Shown one piece after another: positions 24,972 through 34,800 of a DNA stretch of 64,000 bases (positions are counted from its first letter, which is position 1; each line of letters starts with the position of its first letter). The notes under the pieces are model-generated. The model did no database searches. It saw only the letters and a program-made list of their open reading frames with translations, and had not been told where the DNA came from. Where the stretch lies: assembly GCA_041859045.1 (NCBI GenBank), contig JBHELB010000057.1, forward strand, positions 248,001 through 312,000, given 5' to 3'. The translations under genes and the position numbers were made by a program. The stretch comes from JBHELB01 sp041859045. Its GTDB lineage: Bacteria; Hydrogenedentota; Hydrogenedentia; Hydrogenedentales; SLHB01.

Positions 24972-25606
24972 TTTGCCGGTTCCTTCTCCGTTTCACCTTG
25001 ACGTGCGTAAAATGCAACCTTCTCGAGAGAAGTTGTTACATCGATCTGATCTACGTGGACATTCGGCGGGGTCCACACCCGTACAGGCGCAAAGTTGAGA
25101 ATGCCGCGCACGCCGGCTTGCACCATCAGCGTCGCTGTGCGCTGGGCCGCTTCCGCCGGAACCGTGATAATTCCAAGGCGAATCTCAAGGCGCTCGGCGA
25201 TTTCTGAAAGTTCGGTGATCGCGTAGCAGCGGCACCCGTGGATCACGCGGCCAATCTTGGCCGGATCCTGATCAAAAGCAGCACGGACCTCCAGCTTTGG
25301 GTGACGCCCCACGAAGTAGGCCAAAAGCGCTCGGCCCAGATTCCCCACCCCCGCCAGCGCGACCCCCATCGTCGCTTGGCTGTCGAGGACAGCGCTGATG
25401 CCGTCGATCAACGCGATGATGGAATAACCCCGGGGGCCTCCGTTGTATCCTATCGCCATCAAGTCCCGTCGGACTTGGGGAGCCGTGCCCCCGGCCAACG
25501 CCGCGAGTTCATGCGAGTAAATGCGCTCGTTACCCTCCTTCATCATCTGAAGGAGAATGCGACGATATTGGATCAGCCGGGTGATCGTTTTCTCAGAACT
25601 CGCCAT
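24956..25606 (-). CDS. rex: Redox-sensing transcriptional repressor Rex
   Basis: Rex binds DNA when the NADH/NAD+ ratio is low and lets go when NADH binds. The protein (216 residues) has the N-terminal winged helix with ITRLIQYRRILLQMMKEGNERIYSHELA and APQVRRDLMAIG (recognition helix), then the Rossmann domain with VGNLGRALLAY, FDQDPAKIG and the C-terminal swap helix. ATG 25606 is the right start: a frame opening at 25702 would begin on the -35 box of the promoter found here. Two operator-like sites lie 30-64 bases upstream. Rex therefore probably represses itself and hydCBA, and releases them when NADH builds up. Confidence 0.95.
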   Translation of the reverse strand: MASSEKTITRLIQYRRILLQMMKEGNERIYSHELAALAGGTAPQVRRDLMAIGYNGGPRGYSIIALIDGISAVLDSQATMGVALAGVGNLGRALLAYFVGRHPKLEVRAAFDQDPAKIGRVIHGCRCYAITELSEIAERLEIRLGIITVPAEAAQRTATLMVQAGVRGILNFAPVRVWTPPNVHVDQIDVTTSLEKVAFYARQGETEKEPAKWQMQ

Positions 25607-25635
25607 CTTTCCCCCGTTGCTCCTGTTGCGGAACC

Positions 25636-25653
25636 TTGTGAAAGCGTTCGCAT
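25636..25653 (-). promoter_or_regulatory. Second, weaker Rex operator
   Basis: TTGTGAAAGCGTTCGCAT has a perfect left half (TTGTGAA) and a 5-of-7 right half against TTCACAA, with the usual 4-base spacer. It shares one base with the stronger operator and lies within the rex leader, downstream of the -10 box. Confidence 0.6.
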
Positions 25654-25670
25654 CGTGAACAAATTCACAA
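25653..25670 (-). promoter_or_regulatory. Rex operator, near-perfect palindrome
   Basis: TCGTGAACAAATTCACAA matches the Rex consensus TTGTGAA-N4-TTCACAA at 13 of 14 specified bases. It begins two bases downstream of the -10 box and covers the likely transcription start, the classic position for repression. Confidence 0.85.
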
Positions 25671-25672
25671 AG

Positions 25673-25702
25673 AAGATACCACAAGAATGAATCGGATGTC
25701 AA
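25673..25702 (-). promoter_or_regulatory. Sigma70-type promoter of rex-hydCBA
   Basis: On the - strand a perfect -35 TTGACA (25702-25697) is followed after 18 bases by -10 TATCTT (25678-25673). Rex operators lie immediately downstream, and the rex ATG is about 67 bases from the -10 box. Confidence 0.75.
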
Positions 25703-26106
25703 CTCGTGCGTCTCTCAGTCCGTAGCACCTCCTCTCACCCCTGGCTCAAGAAGATCCTCTTTACGCGATATTGTTGTGTTTTATTGAAATATTGCATTCG
25801 CTCTGTGATTCTCCGGGCGACAAATTCGGTGTCTAGGTCGCCAAGAAGAAGAGAGTGAGTGGATAAGAATATGGCATTCATGATAAATATGCTCTCAGGA
25901 ACGAGAGCGATTTGCGAATGGGTAAATGTGTAAAATGCTATCTTGCGGAAAATGGCGAGTCTTGCTATACTTTTGACGGGTTGAACGTGTTGTAGGCAAG
26001 TGGAATACATCTTGCTTTACAGTGATTATCCATACAGCGGATAGTCGCGAGTGCGCAGGGTAACCGAGGACTTATGTTTCCGAGTCCCGTTTGACAGGAG
26101 TGTATC
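25703..26106. other. AT-richer intergenic region between rex and the sigma54 activator
   Basis: About 400 bases between divergent genes. It is clearly more AT-rich than its flanks and has no gene I trust. The leftward side feeds the rex promoter. On the rightward side TTGAAC (25981-25986) and AATACA (26004-26009), spaced 17, are a weak promoter candidate. A 91-codon open frame on the - strand has unlike codon use and no ribosome site. Confidence 0.5.
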
Positions 26107-27192
26107 GTGCCCTCTCAGGCCGTCGTAACTGAAAATATGATGTCGCTGGTCCGTACCCCTCTTAACGAAACTCTATTGGGGGTAAGTGCGGCGATTCAGG
26201 AAACTCTCCAACTGGTTCAGCGCCTGGGTAAGGCGAATCTTACCGTGCTGGTCACGGGAGAAAGCGGAACCGGCAAGGACATTGCGGCGCGGATGCTGCA
26301 TAAGCTTTCCCCGCGCTACGGCAAGCCGTTTATCAAGGTGAATTGCCCGGCAATTCCTGAGAGCATTTTGGAGAGCGAGTTGTTCGGGTACGAACGAGGT
26401 GCATTTACCGGGGCGCGGACAAGCAAGCCGGGCCGTTTCGAACTTGCGAACAAGGGTACGATATTTCTTGACGAAATTGCGGAAACCTCATACAATGTCC
26501 AAAGCAAACTGCTGCAGGTGTTGGAGGGGGAGCCCTTCATGCGGATCGGCGGGGTTACGCCGGTACTGACGGATGTGCGCATCATCGCGGCGACCAATGT
26601 GTCGCTTGAAGAATCGGTCCGAAGCGGCAGGTTCAGGGAAGACATCTTTTTCAGACTAAGCGAGGTGGTGCTTCGTATGCCACCGTTGAGAGAGCGGCCG
26701 GAGGATATTCCGCTGCTCGCCGAACATTTTAACTACAACTATTTGACGCGCATGGGGCGTCCGTACACGCCGCTTCCCGCGGACGTATTGACGCGGATTC
26801 GCGAAATGTCCTGGCCGGGGAATGTCCGGGAACTCGGGGCGCGCATTAAGGAGTATGCGGCCACAGGGGATCCGGCGGCTCTGAACAGTGATTCGGCTTC
26901 GTCGGCTGCCGCGCTTCAGTCTGCGCCTATCCCGTTGCCTGTGAATCTGGAGCGGGAGACGGTGCGGGAGCCCGAGGCGCCAAGCCGAGGGCGTAGCGAA
27001 GAGCGCAAACTGCCTTCGTTGAAGGAGGCCACGCGGCGCGCGGTCGAGGAGACCGAGCGTCAATTGATAGAGGACGCGCTGAGGCTGACGCTGTGGAACC
27101 GCCGAAAGGCGGCTCAGATGCTCGATATCAGTTATAGTTCGTTGTTGCGCCGCATCGACGCATACAACATTGGCAAGAGCAACACGCCGTGA
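26107..27192 (+). CDS. Sigma54-dependent activator (AAA+ and Fis HTH, no receiver)
   Basis: A 361-residue bacterial enhancer-binding protein. Walker A is GESGTGKD (about residue 50), the sigma54-contact loop GAFTGA is at about 98, Walker B is GTIFLDEIAE, and the sensor and arginine-finger segment is FREDIFFRLSEVVLRMPPLRERPEDIP. A Fis-type helix-turn-helix ends it (WNRRKAAQMLDISYSSLLRRIDAY). There is no N-terminal receiver or GAF domain, only about 25 residues. GTG 26107 has AGGAG well placed upstream. It lies 13 bases before the export gene and resembles PrsR-type regulators of exosortase/polysaccharide loci, so it likely controls this cluster. I found no good -24/-12 site in front of it. Confidence 0.88.
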   Translation: MPSQAVVTENMMSLVRTPLNETLLGVSAAIQETLQLVQRLGKANLTVLVTGESGTGKDIAARMLHKLSPRYGKPFIKVNCPAIPESILESELFGYERGAFTGARTSKPGRFELANKGTIFLDEIAETSYNVQSKLLQVLEGEPFMRIGGVTPVLTDVRIIAATNVSLEESVRSGRFREDIFFRLSEVVLRMPPLRERPEDIPLLAEHFNYNYLTRMGRPYTPLPADVLTRIREMSWPGNVRELGARIKEYAATGDPAALNSDSASSAAALQSAPIPLPVNLERETVREPEAPSRGRSEERKLPSLKEATRRAVEETERQLIEDALRLTLWNRRKAAQMLDISYSSLLRRIDAYNIGKSNTP

Positions 27193-27205
27193 GAATGGAG
27201 TCGCC

Positions 27206-28483
27206 ATGAGAGAGAGCAGCGCCGCAGGAAAATTTGCGGGTGCATTCCGAAAGGCCGGGACATGGATGGTCCTTGTTGGGATTGTGTGCGCAGTCCCGGC
27301 TTGGGCAGGCAAAGCCATTGATACTCCAAAAGAAAAGATCGCTCCGAACCCGATCATCGATCGGACACTGTACAAGACGGCAGCGTTGCATCATTTCCCC
27401 GAAGGCGCGCCCGCTCCAGCGGACTCCTCTGCCCCGGCGGCTGAAGCCGCAGCGCCCGCGCCAACCTCGCAAGCGCCGCGGGATACGGAATACCGGATTG
27501 GCCCTGGCGATCAACTGGAGTTTATGAACTACGACGATCCGACGCTGAGTCGGGAAGCGGTGCTGGTCCGATATGACGGTATGCTCTCGCTGCCCCTCAT
27601 TCCCGATATCAACGTCAAGGACTTGACCCGGACCGAGGCGGAAGCGGCGGTGAAAAAAGCGTACGAATCGGTTTTCCGCGATCCGAAGTTGAGCCTCGCC
27701 GTTCGCGATGCGGTCAGCAAGACGTTCTACGTTATGGGAGAGGTGAATCAACCGAATGAGTTTCCCTACCGTCGCCAAATGACGGTGCTTGAGGCGATCA
27801 ACGGGGCGGGGGGATTGCGAATCTCGACGCGCGGCGGCGACAGTTATGTGGGCGCGCAGGGACAATTGACCAAAGCGTTGATTATTCGGCATGAGAACGG
27901 TCAACGTACGGTGACGACGTTGGATATGCGTAACCTAGGCAAGCCGGGGACGCATGCGGGCGATACGATCATCTACCCCGGCGATGTGGTGTACGTGCCA
28001 GAGGGCGTCAATCTGGTGTACCTTATCGGCGAAGTGCGACGCGCCGACGTGTTCCAGTTGTCAGAAGGCATGACGCTGCTCAAGCTCCTGGCGCGCGCGG
28101 GCGGAGTCGTGCCGAGTTCGGCGCGACTGGGGCATGTGGTGTTGATGCGTCAGAAGGACTCTGAGAACACGGAAATTCTCCTGGTGGATGCGCGCATCAT
28201 TCTCAAGACGGGACATGATGTCCCGTTGCAGGCGGGAGACGTCATCTATATCCCGCGCAAGCGAAGCGTGGAGCTTAACGAGGCCGTCAATCGCATCGTT
28301 GGCACCGTCTCGCCGCTGCTGAGTCTCTATTCGCAGGCGTTCGATGCCTACTACACGGATCAACGCTACGACCAATTGTTCAGTTCGCAGGGGTCGACCA
28401 ATAACACCCTTTCCATTTTGCAGAACCTGAGAGACTTCGGCGGCCTTGTGGGATCTATTCCAACGGCAACGGTTACGCCATGA
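27206..28483 (+). CDS. Polysaccharide export outer-membrane protein (Wza/OPX family)
   Basis: A 425-residue exported protein starting at ATG 27206 (GGAG five bases upstream). Signal peptide GTWMVLVGIVCAVPAWAGKA, then an Ala/Pro-rich linker. The Poly_export domain begins YRIGPGDQLEFMNYDDPTLS. Two SLBB domains follow: VMGEVNQPNEFPYRRQMTVLEAINGAGGL and YLIGEVRRADVFQLSEGMTLLKLLARAGG. The C-terminal 90 residues (VNRIVGTVSPLLSLYSQAFDAYY) may hold the membrane-inserting helix. It forms the outer-membrane exit channel and works with the chain-length protein encoded next. Confidence 0.9.
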   Translation: MRESSAAGKFAGAFRKAGTWMVLVGIVCAVPAWAGKAIDTPKEKIAPNPIIDRTLYKTAALHHFPEGAPAPADSSAPAAEAAAPAPTSQAPRDTEYRIGPGDQLEFMNYDDPTLSREAVLVRYDGMLSLPLIPDINVKDLTRTEAEAAVKKAYESVFRDPKLSLAVRDAVSKTFYVMGEVNQPNEFPYRRQMTVLEAINGAGGLRISTRGGDSYVGAQGQLTKALIIRHENGQRTVTTLDMRNLGKPGTHAGDTIIYPGDVVYVPEGVNLVYLIGEVRRADVFQLSEGMTLLKLLARAGGVVPSSARLGHVVLMRQKDSENTEILLVDARIILKTGHDVPLQAGDVIYIPRKRSVELNEAVNRIVGTVSPLLSLYSQAFDAYYTDQRYDQLFSSQGSTNNTLSILQNLRDFGGLVGSIPTATVTP

Positions 28484-28538
28484 GAACGGGCCTCACAGAA
28501 GGCGGATGTAGCGTCCGCTCGGATAGACGGGAGCAGCC

Positions 28539-30833
28539 ATGACGACGGATTACTCGACCGACCTCTCCATGTTACTGCCGGAGATGCGCGGCCCGGCCGG
28601 TGTGAAGCCGCAGGAAACGACGTTCAATCTACGGCGTTTGTTCCGGCTCCGCACTCCGCTGATGTTGGCGGTATTCGCCGTGTTGGCGGTGCCAAGCGTC
28701 ATCGCCGTGTATCTTCTCACGCCGCTCGAGTATCAGGCCGAAGCTATGTTGAGCTTTTCCGCGCGGCAGGTTCCGCTGTTTTCAGGACAAGAGACGCGAA
28801 TCACCAGCGCGAACTACGACAAGTATCTCAACACGCAGGTGAACTACCTAACGAGCAATGACTTGCTGTCCCGCTTATTGAACGATGAGAAAATCCGCGA
28901 TCTGAAGATGTTGAGCGGGATTGTGGACAAAGTGGGTTACCTGCGATCGATTATCGAAGTGCGCCCGATCCGGAATAGCGAAGACGTTGTGATTCGCTGC
29001 CGTGCGAAGGATCGCGCGGAAGCGTTGATTGTCGTCACCATTTTGGTGAACGAATATATGCGTGAAGCGACGGGCGAAGTGCGCACTTCCGGGAACGAAC
29101 GGCTGACGAGTCTGACGCGCATTCGCGATACGACGCAGACCGAGTTGGACAAGCAGCAGGCGCGGTTAAGCGAGCTTTATCACGAAGCGGGCACGGTGGT
29201 GGGCAATCCGGTGACAGACACCGGCGCGCAAGAGATGCAGTCCTATCACGAGAACCTGACGAAGGCCAAGGCGGACCGCAGCACGGCGGAATCCGTTGTG
29301 GGGCGTCTGGAGACAATCCTTACCGAAGTGCGTCAGGTTGAAGAGACATTCAAAAAGAATCCAGATCGTCCTTTATCGAGCTTCAACGTTGAACTGAGGG
29401 TTTCGCAAGATCCGGTGGTGGTGGGATTGCGCGGCGAGTTGGCGAAGACAGAGCAGAACCGGAATATGATGAGCGAGCGCTATCAGAACGATGCGCCGCA
29501 GCTCAAGGCGCTTAATGAAGCCCGCGATTCGGTCAAGCAGCAATTGGGCAAAGAAGAGCAGCGTGCACGAGGCGAGGCGATTCGCGCTTTGCTGGAGCAG
29601 AATCAGCAGGACCTCTTGGTCGCGCAGCAAGCCCTGAAAGACGCCAAGAATCGTGAGACCGAATTCCAGGAGTATATCTCGAAGAACAAGCAGGAGATGC
29701 TTGAAAATAGTCGCAAGCTCAATGAAGTGGAGGACCTCAAGCGCAGCATCGAGGATCAGAAGGCTCGTTTGAAGGCCACTCAGGATGAGATTTACTCGAT
29801 CGACGTGGAGAGCAACGCTCCGGCCAGTATCAAGGTGAAGGCGCAAGCCTATGCGCCTCCCGAACCGGACAGTGGCAATCTGCTCCAATTCGTGCTGCTC
29901 GCGCTATTCGGCTCTATGCTCGTGGGCGCCGGTGTCGGTGTGGTGCGCGAATTGTTGGACGAGAAGATCCGCACGGACCAAGATGTGAGTGCGGTAACGA
30001 ATCTGCCGGTATTGGCGTCCATCTCCAATATGGCGGAGCGCACTGGAGCGCCCTTGCTCGCGGTCGATTACCCCAATAGCGCTATTGCGGATGAATACCG
30101 GCGTATTTTGACGCGTATTGTCTACCCGCCAGAGGGGTCTGCCGAACTCAACACCTGTCTAATCACCAGCGCCGCGGCGCGGGATGGCCGGACGTCGGTG
30201 GCGTGCAACATTGCCATCGCGCTGGCGCAGGCCAATCGCCGGGTGTTGTTGCTCGATATCAATGCCCAATCGCCTCGTGTCGAAGAGGTGTTTGATATGG
30301 CGCCCGGCGAAGGGCTCAGTGAAGTGTTGTGCGAGGGGATGGATCCGGCGGCGTTGGTGCGTCCCTCGTCCTTCACGAATCTCTGGGTGCTGGGACCTGG
30401 TTTTCTCACAGACGAATTGACGGGAAAACTGCCTTCCCGAGAGACCGTGGAATTTCTTGAGCGCGCCGAACAAACGTATGAGCATGTGATCATCGACACT
30501 CCGGCAAGCCTTCTCACTTCGGACGCTAAGCTGTTGGCGCCGGTGGTGGACGGCGTCCTGGTGGTGGCGGGTGTGGACAGTTCGACGCTGGGCACATTGC
30601 GCCGCTGCCTTCAGGAGCTGCACCTCGTGGGCGCGAACATCGTAGGCATAACCGTGAACGGTGTTCGTTCGTCGCACGGTGAAGGCGCTCGGAGCGCTTC
30701 GGGCGTGCCGTCAGGATTTTCGTCGGCGGGCGCTGCTCGTCGCTCTACCGCTTCCGTGCGTCCGGCCGCTCCCGACGATGACGAGGATGCCCCAACGATT
30801 ATGTTGGTCGACGACGACGAACCCAAGAACTAG
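28539..30833 (+). CDS. Wzc/BY-kinase-like chain-length protein with degraded ATP site
   Basis: 764 residues. The Wzz domain spans about 35-480, with two membrane segments (LMLAVFAVLAVPSVIAVYLL near 50 and LLQFVLLALFGSMLVGAGVGVV near 455) and a long periplasmic coiled coil. The cytoplasmic part (about 500-720) has the BY-kinase fold. Its Walker A reads AARDGRTSVA where the family has a GKS/T core, so the catalytic Lys is an Arg; Walker A' is LLLDINAQ and Walker B HVIIDTPA. The C-terminal tail is acidic and has no tyrosine cluster. It is likely a polysaccharide co-polymerase without normal autokinase activity. Confidence 0.85.
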   Translation: MTTDYSTDLSMLLPEMRGPAGVKPQETTFNLRRLFRLRTPLMLAVFAVLAVPSVIAVYLLTPLEYQAEAMLSFSARQVPLFSGQETRITSANYDKYLNTQVNYLTSNDLLSRLLNDEKIRDLKMLSGIVDKVGYLRSIIEVRPIRNSEDVVIRCRAKDRAEALIVVTILVNEYMREATGEVRTSGNERLTSLTRIRDTTQTELDKQQARLSELYHEAGTVVGNPVTDTGAQEMQSYHENLTKAKADRSTAESVVGRLETILTEVRQVEETFKKNPDRPLSSFNVELRVSQDPVVVGLRGELAKTEQNRNMMSERYQNDAPQLKALNEARDSVKQQLGKEEQRARGEAIRALLEQNQQDLLVAQQALKDAKNRETEFQEYISKNKQEMLENSRKLNEVEDLKRSIEDQKARLKATQDEIYSIDVESNAPASIKVKAQAYAPPEPDSGNLLQFVLLALFGSMLVGAGVGVVRELLDEKIRTDQDVSAVTNLPVLASISNMAERTGAPLLAVDYPNSAIADEYRRILTRIVYPPEGSAELNTCLITSAAARDGRTSVACNIAIALAQANRRVLLLDINAQSPRVEEVFDMAPGEGLSEVLCEGMDPAALVRPSSFTNLWVLGPGFLTDELTGKLPSRETVEFLERAEQTYEHVIIDTPASLLTSDAKLLAPVVDGVLVVAGVDSSTLGTLRRCLQELHLVGANIVGITVNGVRSSHGEGARSASGVPSGFSSAGAARRSTASVRPAAPDDDEDAPTIMLVDDDEPKN

Positions 30834-30845
30834 GCTCTCCGTCTT

Positions 30846-30879
30846 CGTTTCAACCTCGGCTTTTGCCGAGGTTGAAACG
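30846..30879 (+). terminator. Perfect 15-bp hairpin between co-polymerase and GT26 genes
   Basis: CGTTTCAACCTCGGC (30846-30860), TTTT loop, GCCGAGGTTGAAACG (30865-30879). No T-run follows, only TTGTG. It ends the co-polymerase gene by structure and may act as an attenuator or mRNA-stability element inside the operon. Confidence 0.6.
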
Positions 30880-30908
30880 TTGTGACGAGGCCTTCGAGGT
30901 TGTTTCCC

Positions 30909-31754
30909 ATGCTGAGTGACGCCCACGAAAGTGGCATTACAGACAACGTTGTCCGACGAAAGGACACGGATTGTCTCCACGCCAGCTCACTTCCCACAGT
31001 TGAGTTGTTTGGCATTCCCATGCTGAATCTGACGCAGGAAGAATTTCTCGATCACGTGGAGCAGCGAATTGCGCGCCGCGCGTCTGGGTATGTGGTTACG
31101 CCGAATGTGGATCACCTGTGCAGACACGCCAAGGACGCGGCGTTTCGCGCGGCCTACGCGGATGCCTTCGCAGCGCTGCCCGACGGTGTGCCGCTCATGT
31201 GGTTTTCAAAAGTGGTTGGACGTTCCTTAAAGGCGAAACTGAGCGGATCGGACATGGTCCCGCTGCTCTGCGAGCGCGCGGCACTCAAGGGATTTCGTGT
31301 TTACTTTCTCGGCGCCGCGCCAGGAGTAGCCGAAGAAGCGGCGGAAAAGCTGCGGACACGCTACCCGGGCCTGGTGGTGGCGGGCACATGCAGTCCCCCG
31401 CTGGGGTTTGAACGCAATTCGGAATTGAGCGCGCAGATCGCGGCGAAAGTGCGCCAGGCGTCGCCGGACATCTGTTTTGTCGCGTTGGGAGCACCCAAAC
31501 AGGAATTCTGGATGCAGCGCTGGTGCAACGAACTGGGTATTCCGCTTGCCCTCGGGATCGGGGGCACGTTGGATTTCGAGGCGGGCCGCACGCGCCGGGC
31601 TCCCGTGGTTTTTCAACGCGCCGGCTTGGAGTGGTTTTGGCGATTATGCCAGGAGCCGCGCCGATTGTGGCGGCGTTATCTGGTGGAAGATGCGTATTTC
31701 CTGGTGATGATGTGGCGTGAATACTGGACGACGCGCAAGAGCGCGGCAGGCTGA
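30909..31754 (+). CDS. WecG/TagA/CpsF family glycosyltransferase (GT26)
   Basis: 281 residues from ATG 30909, which has GAGG about nine bases upstream; a GTG at 30882 sits at the foot of a strong hairpin and is less likely. Family signatures: VVTPNVDHLCRHAKD, ALPDGVPLMWFSK with the catalytic Asp, VYFLGAAPGVAEEAAEKL, VALGAPKQEFWM and ALGIGGTLDFEAGRTRRAP. GT26 enzymes transfer N-acetylmannosamine, its uronic acid, or glucose to undecaprenyl-diphospho-GlcNAc. Here it should add the second sugar of the repeat unit made for export through the neighbouring pore. Confidence 0.9.
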   Translation: MLSDAHESGITDNVVRRKDTDCLHASSLPTVELFGIPMLNLTQEEFLDHVEQRIARRASGYVVTPNVDHLCRHAKDAAFRAAYADAFAALPDGVPLMWFSKVVGRSLKAKLSGSDMVPLLCERAALKGFRVYFLGAAPGVAEEAAEKLRTRYPGLVVAGTCSPPLGFERNSELSAQIAAKVRQASPDICFVALGAPKQEFWMQRWCNELGIPLALGIGGTLDFEAGRTRRAPVVFQRAGLEWFWRLCQEPRRLWRRYLVEDAYFLVMMWREYWTTRKSAAG

Positions 31755-31825
31755 GAATGGGCCCAATGTAACAACGCCGACGCTTAGCAGGCACGGCGAA
31801 ACGCAGTAGGGAAGGGTACGGTTGC

Positions 31826-34800
31826 ATGGCGGCAAAGCGCTGGATGATTTGGCTCGCGTTGGGCGTGTTCGCGCTGGTGGTGCTGGGCGGACTCGCCGGA
31901 GGGGCTGCGTGGTTCTACATCCAATACACCCAAGGGCAATTTCTCAAGAAGGGCGAGGAGGCTTACGCCTCCGCGCAGTGGCCGGTAGCGCGACGCAATT
32001 ACGCAAGTTATCTTAACCGTCACCCTTCGGATACGGCTATCCTGGCCAAATACGCGGACGCATGTTCGCGCATTCCGGACGATCGTGAGCGGATGCTTAC
32101 GGATGCATCGAAGGCGTATGTCCGTCTATCGCAGGAGCGTCCAAATGATCTGGAGATTCAACGCAAGCTGCTGCGCGTTAAGGAGCTTCTAGGCGCGTGG
32201 AACGAAGTCGAGTATTACGCGGACTTTTTCGCGCGGAGCCGTCCTGAGGACCCCGAACTGTTGAATCTGAGAGCCAAGGCGCTCGACCGCATGGGACGTC
32301 GCGACGATGCCATCGACGCCTATCAGGCGCTGGTGGCGAAAGGCATTGCCGAACCGCGGGTCTACGGGGCGCTGGCGCTGTTGTTGCAGGATCGCGGACT
32401 AAAGACCCAGGCGCAGGATGTCATCCGTGAAGCCAGCGAAAAGAATCAGGGCAACGGCGAAGTGCTCGCCTGTCTTGCCCGTTACTATGCCGCGTTCCAC
32501 GAGATGGACAAGGCGCAGGCGACTTTGGCCAAAGCACAGGCTCTTGCCCCGGATCACGTGGAAGTCCTGCGCACGAGTCTCCAGATTGCGCTTGACAAGG
32601 GGCAGTGGACGGAAGCGGCAGGCCTCGCAGAACGCCTCACCGCACTCAAAACCGACGAAGGCGAAGACTACGTGATGGCTTCCCATGCCTTTTCGCGCAT
32701 AGGGCAGATGGATCGCGCGATTGCGATTCTCAAGGAGCTTTCCGCCGAGTTGAAGGCCGACAATCCTCAAACGGCCATTTCGTTGGCGGATTTGCTCATG
32801 TCGTTGCGTCGTTTCGAAGAGGCCAAGGCGGTGGCCGACGAATTCGAGAAGATGCATCCCAACAACGATGTCGTTCGCGATTATTTTGCGGGACGTCAAT
32901 ACCTCGCGCAGGATGATACGGAAAAGGCGATCGCCACATTGAATTCGGTTGTGGCCCGCAACCCTGCTTTCGCGCCCGCGCAGATCCATCTTGCCTTGGC
33001 CTGTGTGGAAGCGGGGCGTAGTGGCGAGGCGCGGAATATTCTAGAGGCGTATCTCAAGCGCACGCCGGACGATGAAAATGCACGTGCCCTGCTTGAGCGT
33101 GTGCGCAAGCCGCCGAGAACGACGGATGAACTGCTGCCGGTCGCCGCGCAGGTATTGGACAATCAGGGCAGCGACGCCGCTACCTTGGCTTCGGTTGCGG
33201 CTTCGCTCTATGACGTCGCACGGCGGGAGGGGCGTCTTTCGGATGCCGCTGAGCCCCTGCGTTCATTGCTCAAGGCGGCGCTGGCGCACGACCCGAAACT
33301 GTCCCGGGCATATCGCGTGTTGCTCGACCTCACGCTCTCAGAGGGAAATATGTCCGAGGCCGATGCGGTGATCGCCCAAGCCGAGAAGGAGTCGATTGGA
33401 GAAGGGCCGCTGCATGTCCTTCGCGCTCAGCACGCTCTTGGTCAGGAACGCGTTGCTGACGCCCAGTCGGAATTCGAGGCCGATCTTCAGCGATCCGACT
33501 ACACTACGATGGATGCCCTGGCGTGGGCGCGTCTCTTCGCGTCGCGCTCGATGATAACCGATGTGGGAACCGTTTTTGCCAAGTCCTTGCCGAAGTTCGA
33601 TGAAAAGGGGCAACAGAAGTTGACTGCGGAGCAAATACTTTTGCTCTGTCAGATTGGCGACACCGATACGGCGCTGAAGGCTCTTGAGACCTCGTCAATA
33701 GACCCGGGATATGAAGCCAAAGTGACCGTCGCGCAATTGTTGTTGCAGGAGGGTTCGGAAGAGGCGCGCGCCAAAGCCGGCGCCATTCTGACCAACGTGC
33801 GGCTTCAAGCGCCCAACAATACGCAGGCCCTGCTGTTGGATGCGCAGCTCAAGCTGCAATCCACTCCGCCGGATATGCCCGCCGCACAGCAGCTCTATGA
33901 GGAGGTGGTGAAGACGGATCCGGTGAATTCCACTGCGCTCGTAGGATTGGGCGGTCTGGCCCTTGGGACGGGCGATTACCAACGGGCACTTGAATTCGCG
34001 GATAAGGTTTTGGTCCTCTCGCCCGATCTGTTGCCTGCCTGTCTACTCAAGTCGGAGGCGCTGATGCGCCTTGATCGCAGGCCGGAAGCGGCTGAGTTGC
34101 TGCGTGCAACCACGATACTTGCTCCGCGGAGTGTTCCGGCGCTCGAGATGCAGGTGAACGTGCTCCTGGACCTGAATCGCAAGGACGACGCACAGCGGGT
34201 CTATGCGCGTCTCAAGGCCCTTCCGGACGAGATTCAAGCGAAGGGACCGGCATTGACTCGACTGGAGGGACGCATGCTCATGGCCTCGGGCGATGCTGGC
34301 CAGGCGGAGGAGGCTTTACGTAAGCGGCTTGAAGACAATCCGGACGATACGGATACGTTGGCGAATCTGGCGTCCGTCTTGGACAAACAAGGTCGTACGC
34401 AGGAGGCCCAGGAACTTCTTACGCGGTATGCGGAGCAAAATAAAGACAGGCCCATCGGCTGGCTCCTTCTTGCGCAGTACTATTTTGATCAAGGGACTCA
34501 GGAAGGTTTGACGAAAGCCTCGACCCACTTGACCCGGGCCATGTTGATCGATCCGGACAATCTGTCGGCGCTCCGGCTGTCCATCGACGTGCAAATCCGG
34601 CGCGGTTCGCTTATTGAGGCCATCGCTCTGTGCGATCGGTATTTGGCGAAGCGGCCGGACGACGCCACCGTACTCTACCGGAAGGCCGCGTCGATGGCTG
34701 AGTTGGGCGATCGGCCGCGCGAGGCATTGGCCGTTATTCAGAAAGCGCTCGAGGTGGACTCGCGTCCGGAATACCTGGCGGTGCGTGGCATTCTCAGCGC

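Noticed and set aside
25950..25970. TGGCGAGTCTTGC as a -24/-12 sigma54 promoter for the activator gene
   Set aside because: The GG to GC spacing is 8 rather than the required 10 bases.
25735..26010. 91-codon open frame on the - strand between rex and the sigma54 activator
   Set aside because: AT-rich, no ribosome site, composition unlike neighbouring genes and no recognisable domain; it lies in the upstream region of the rex promoter.
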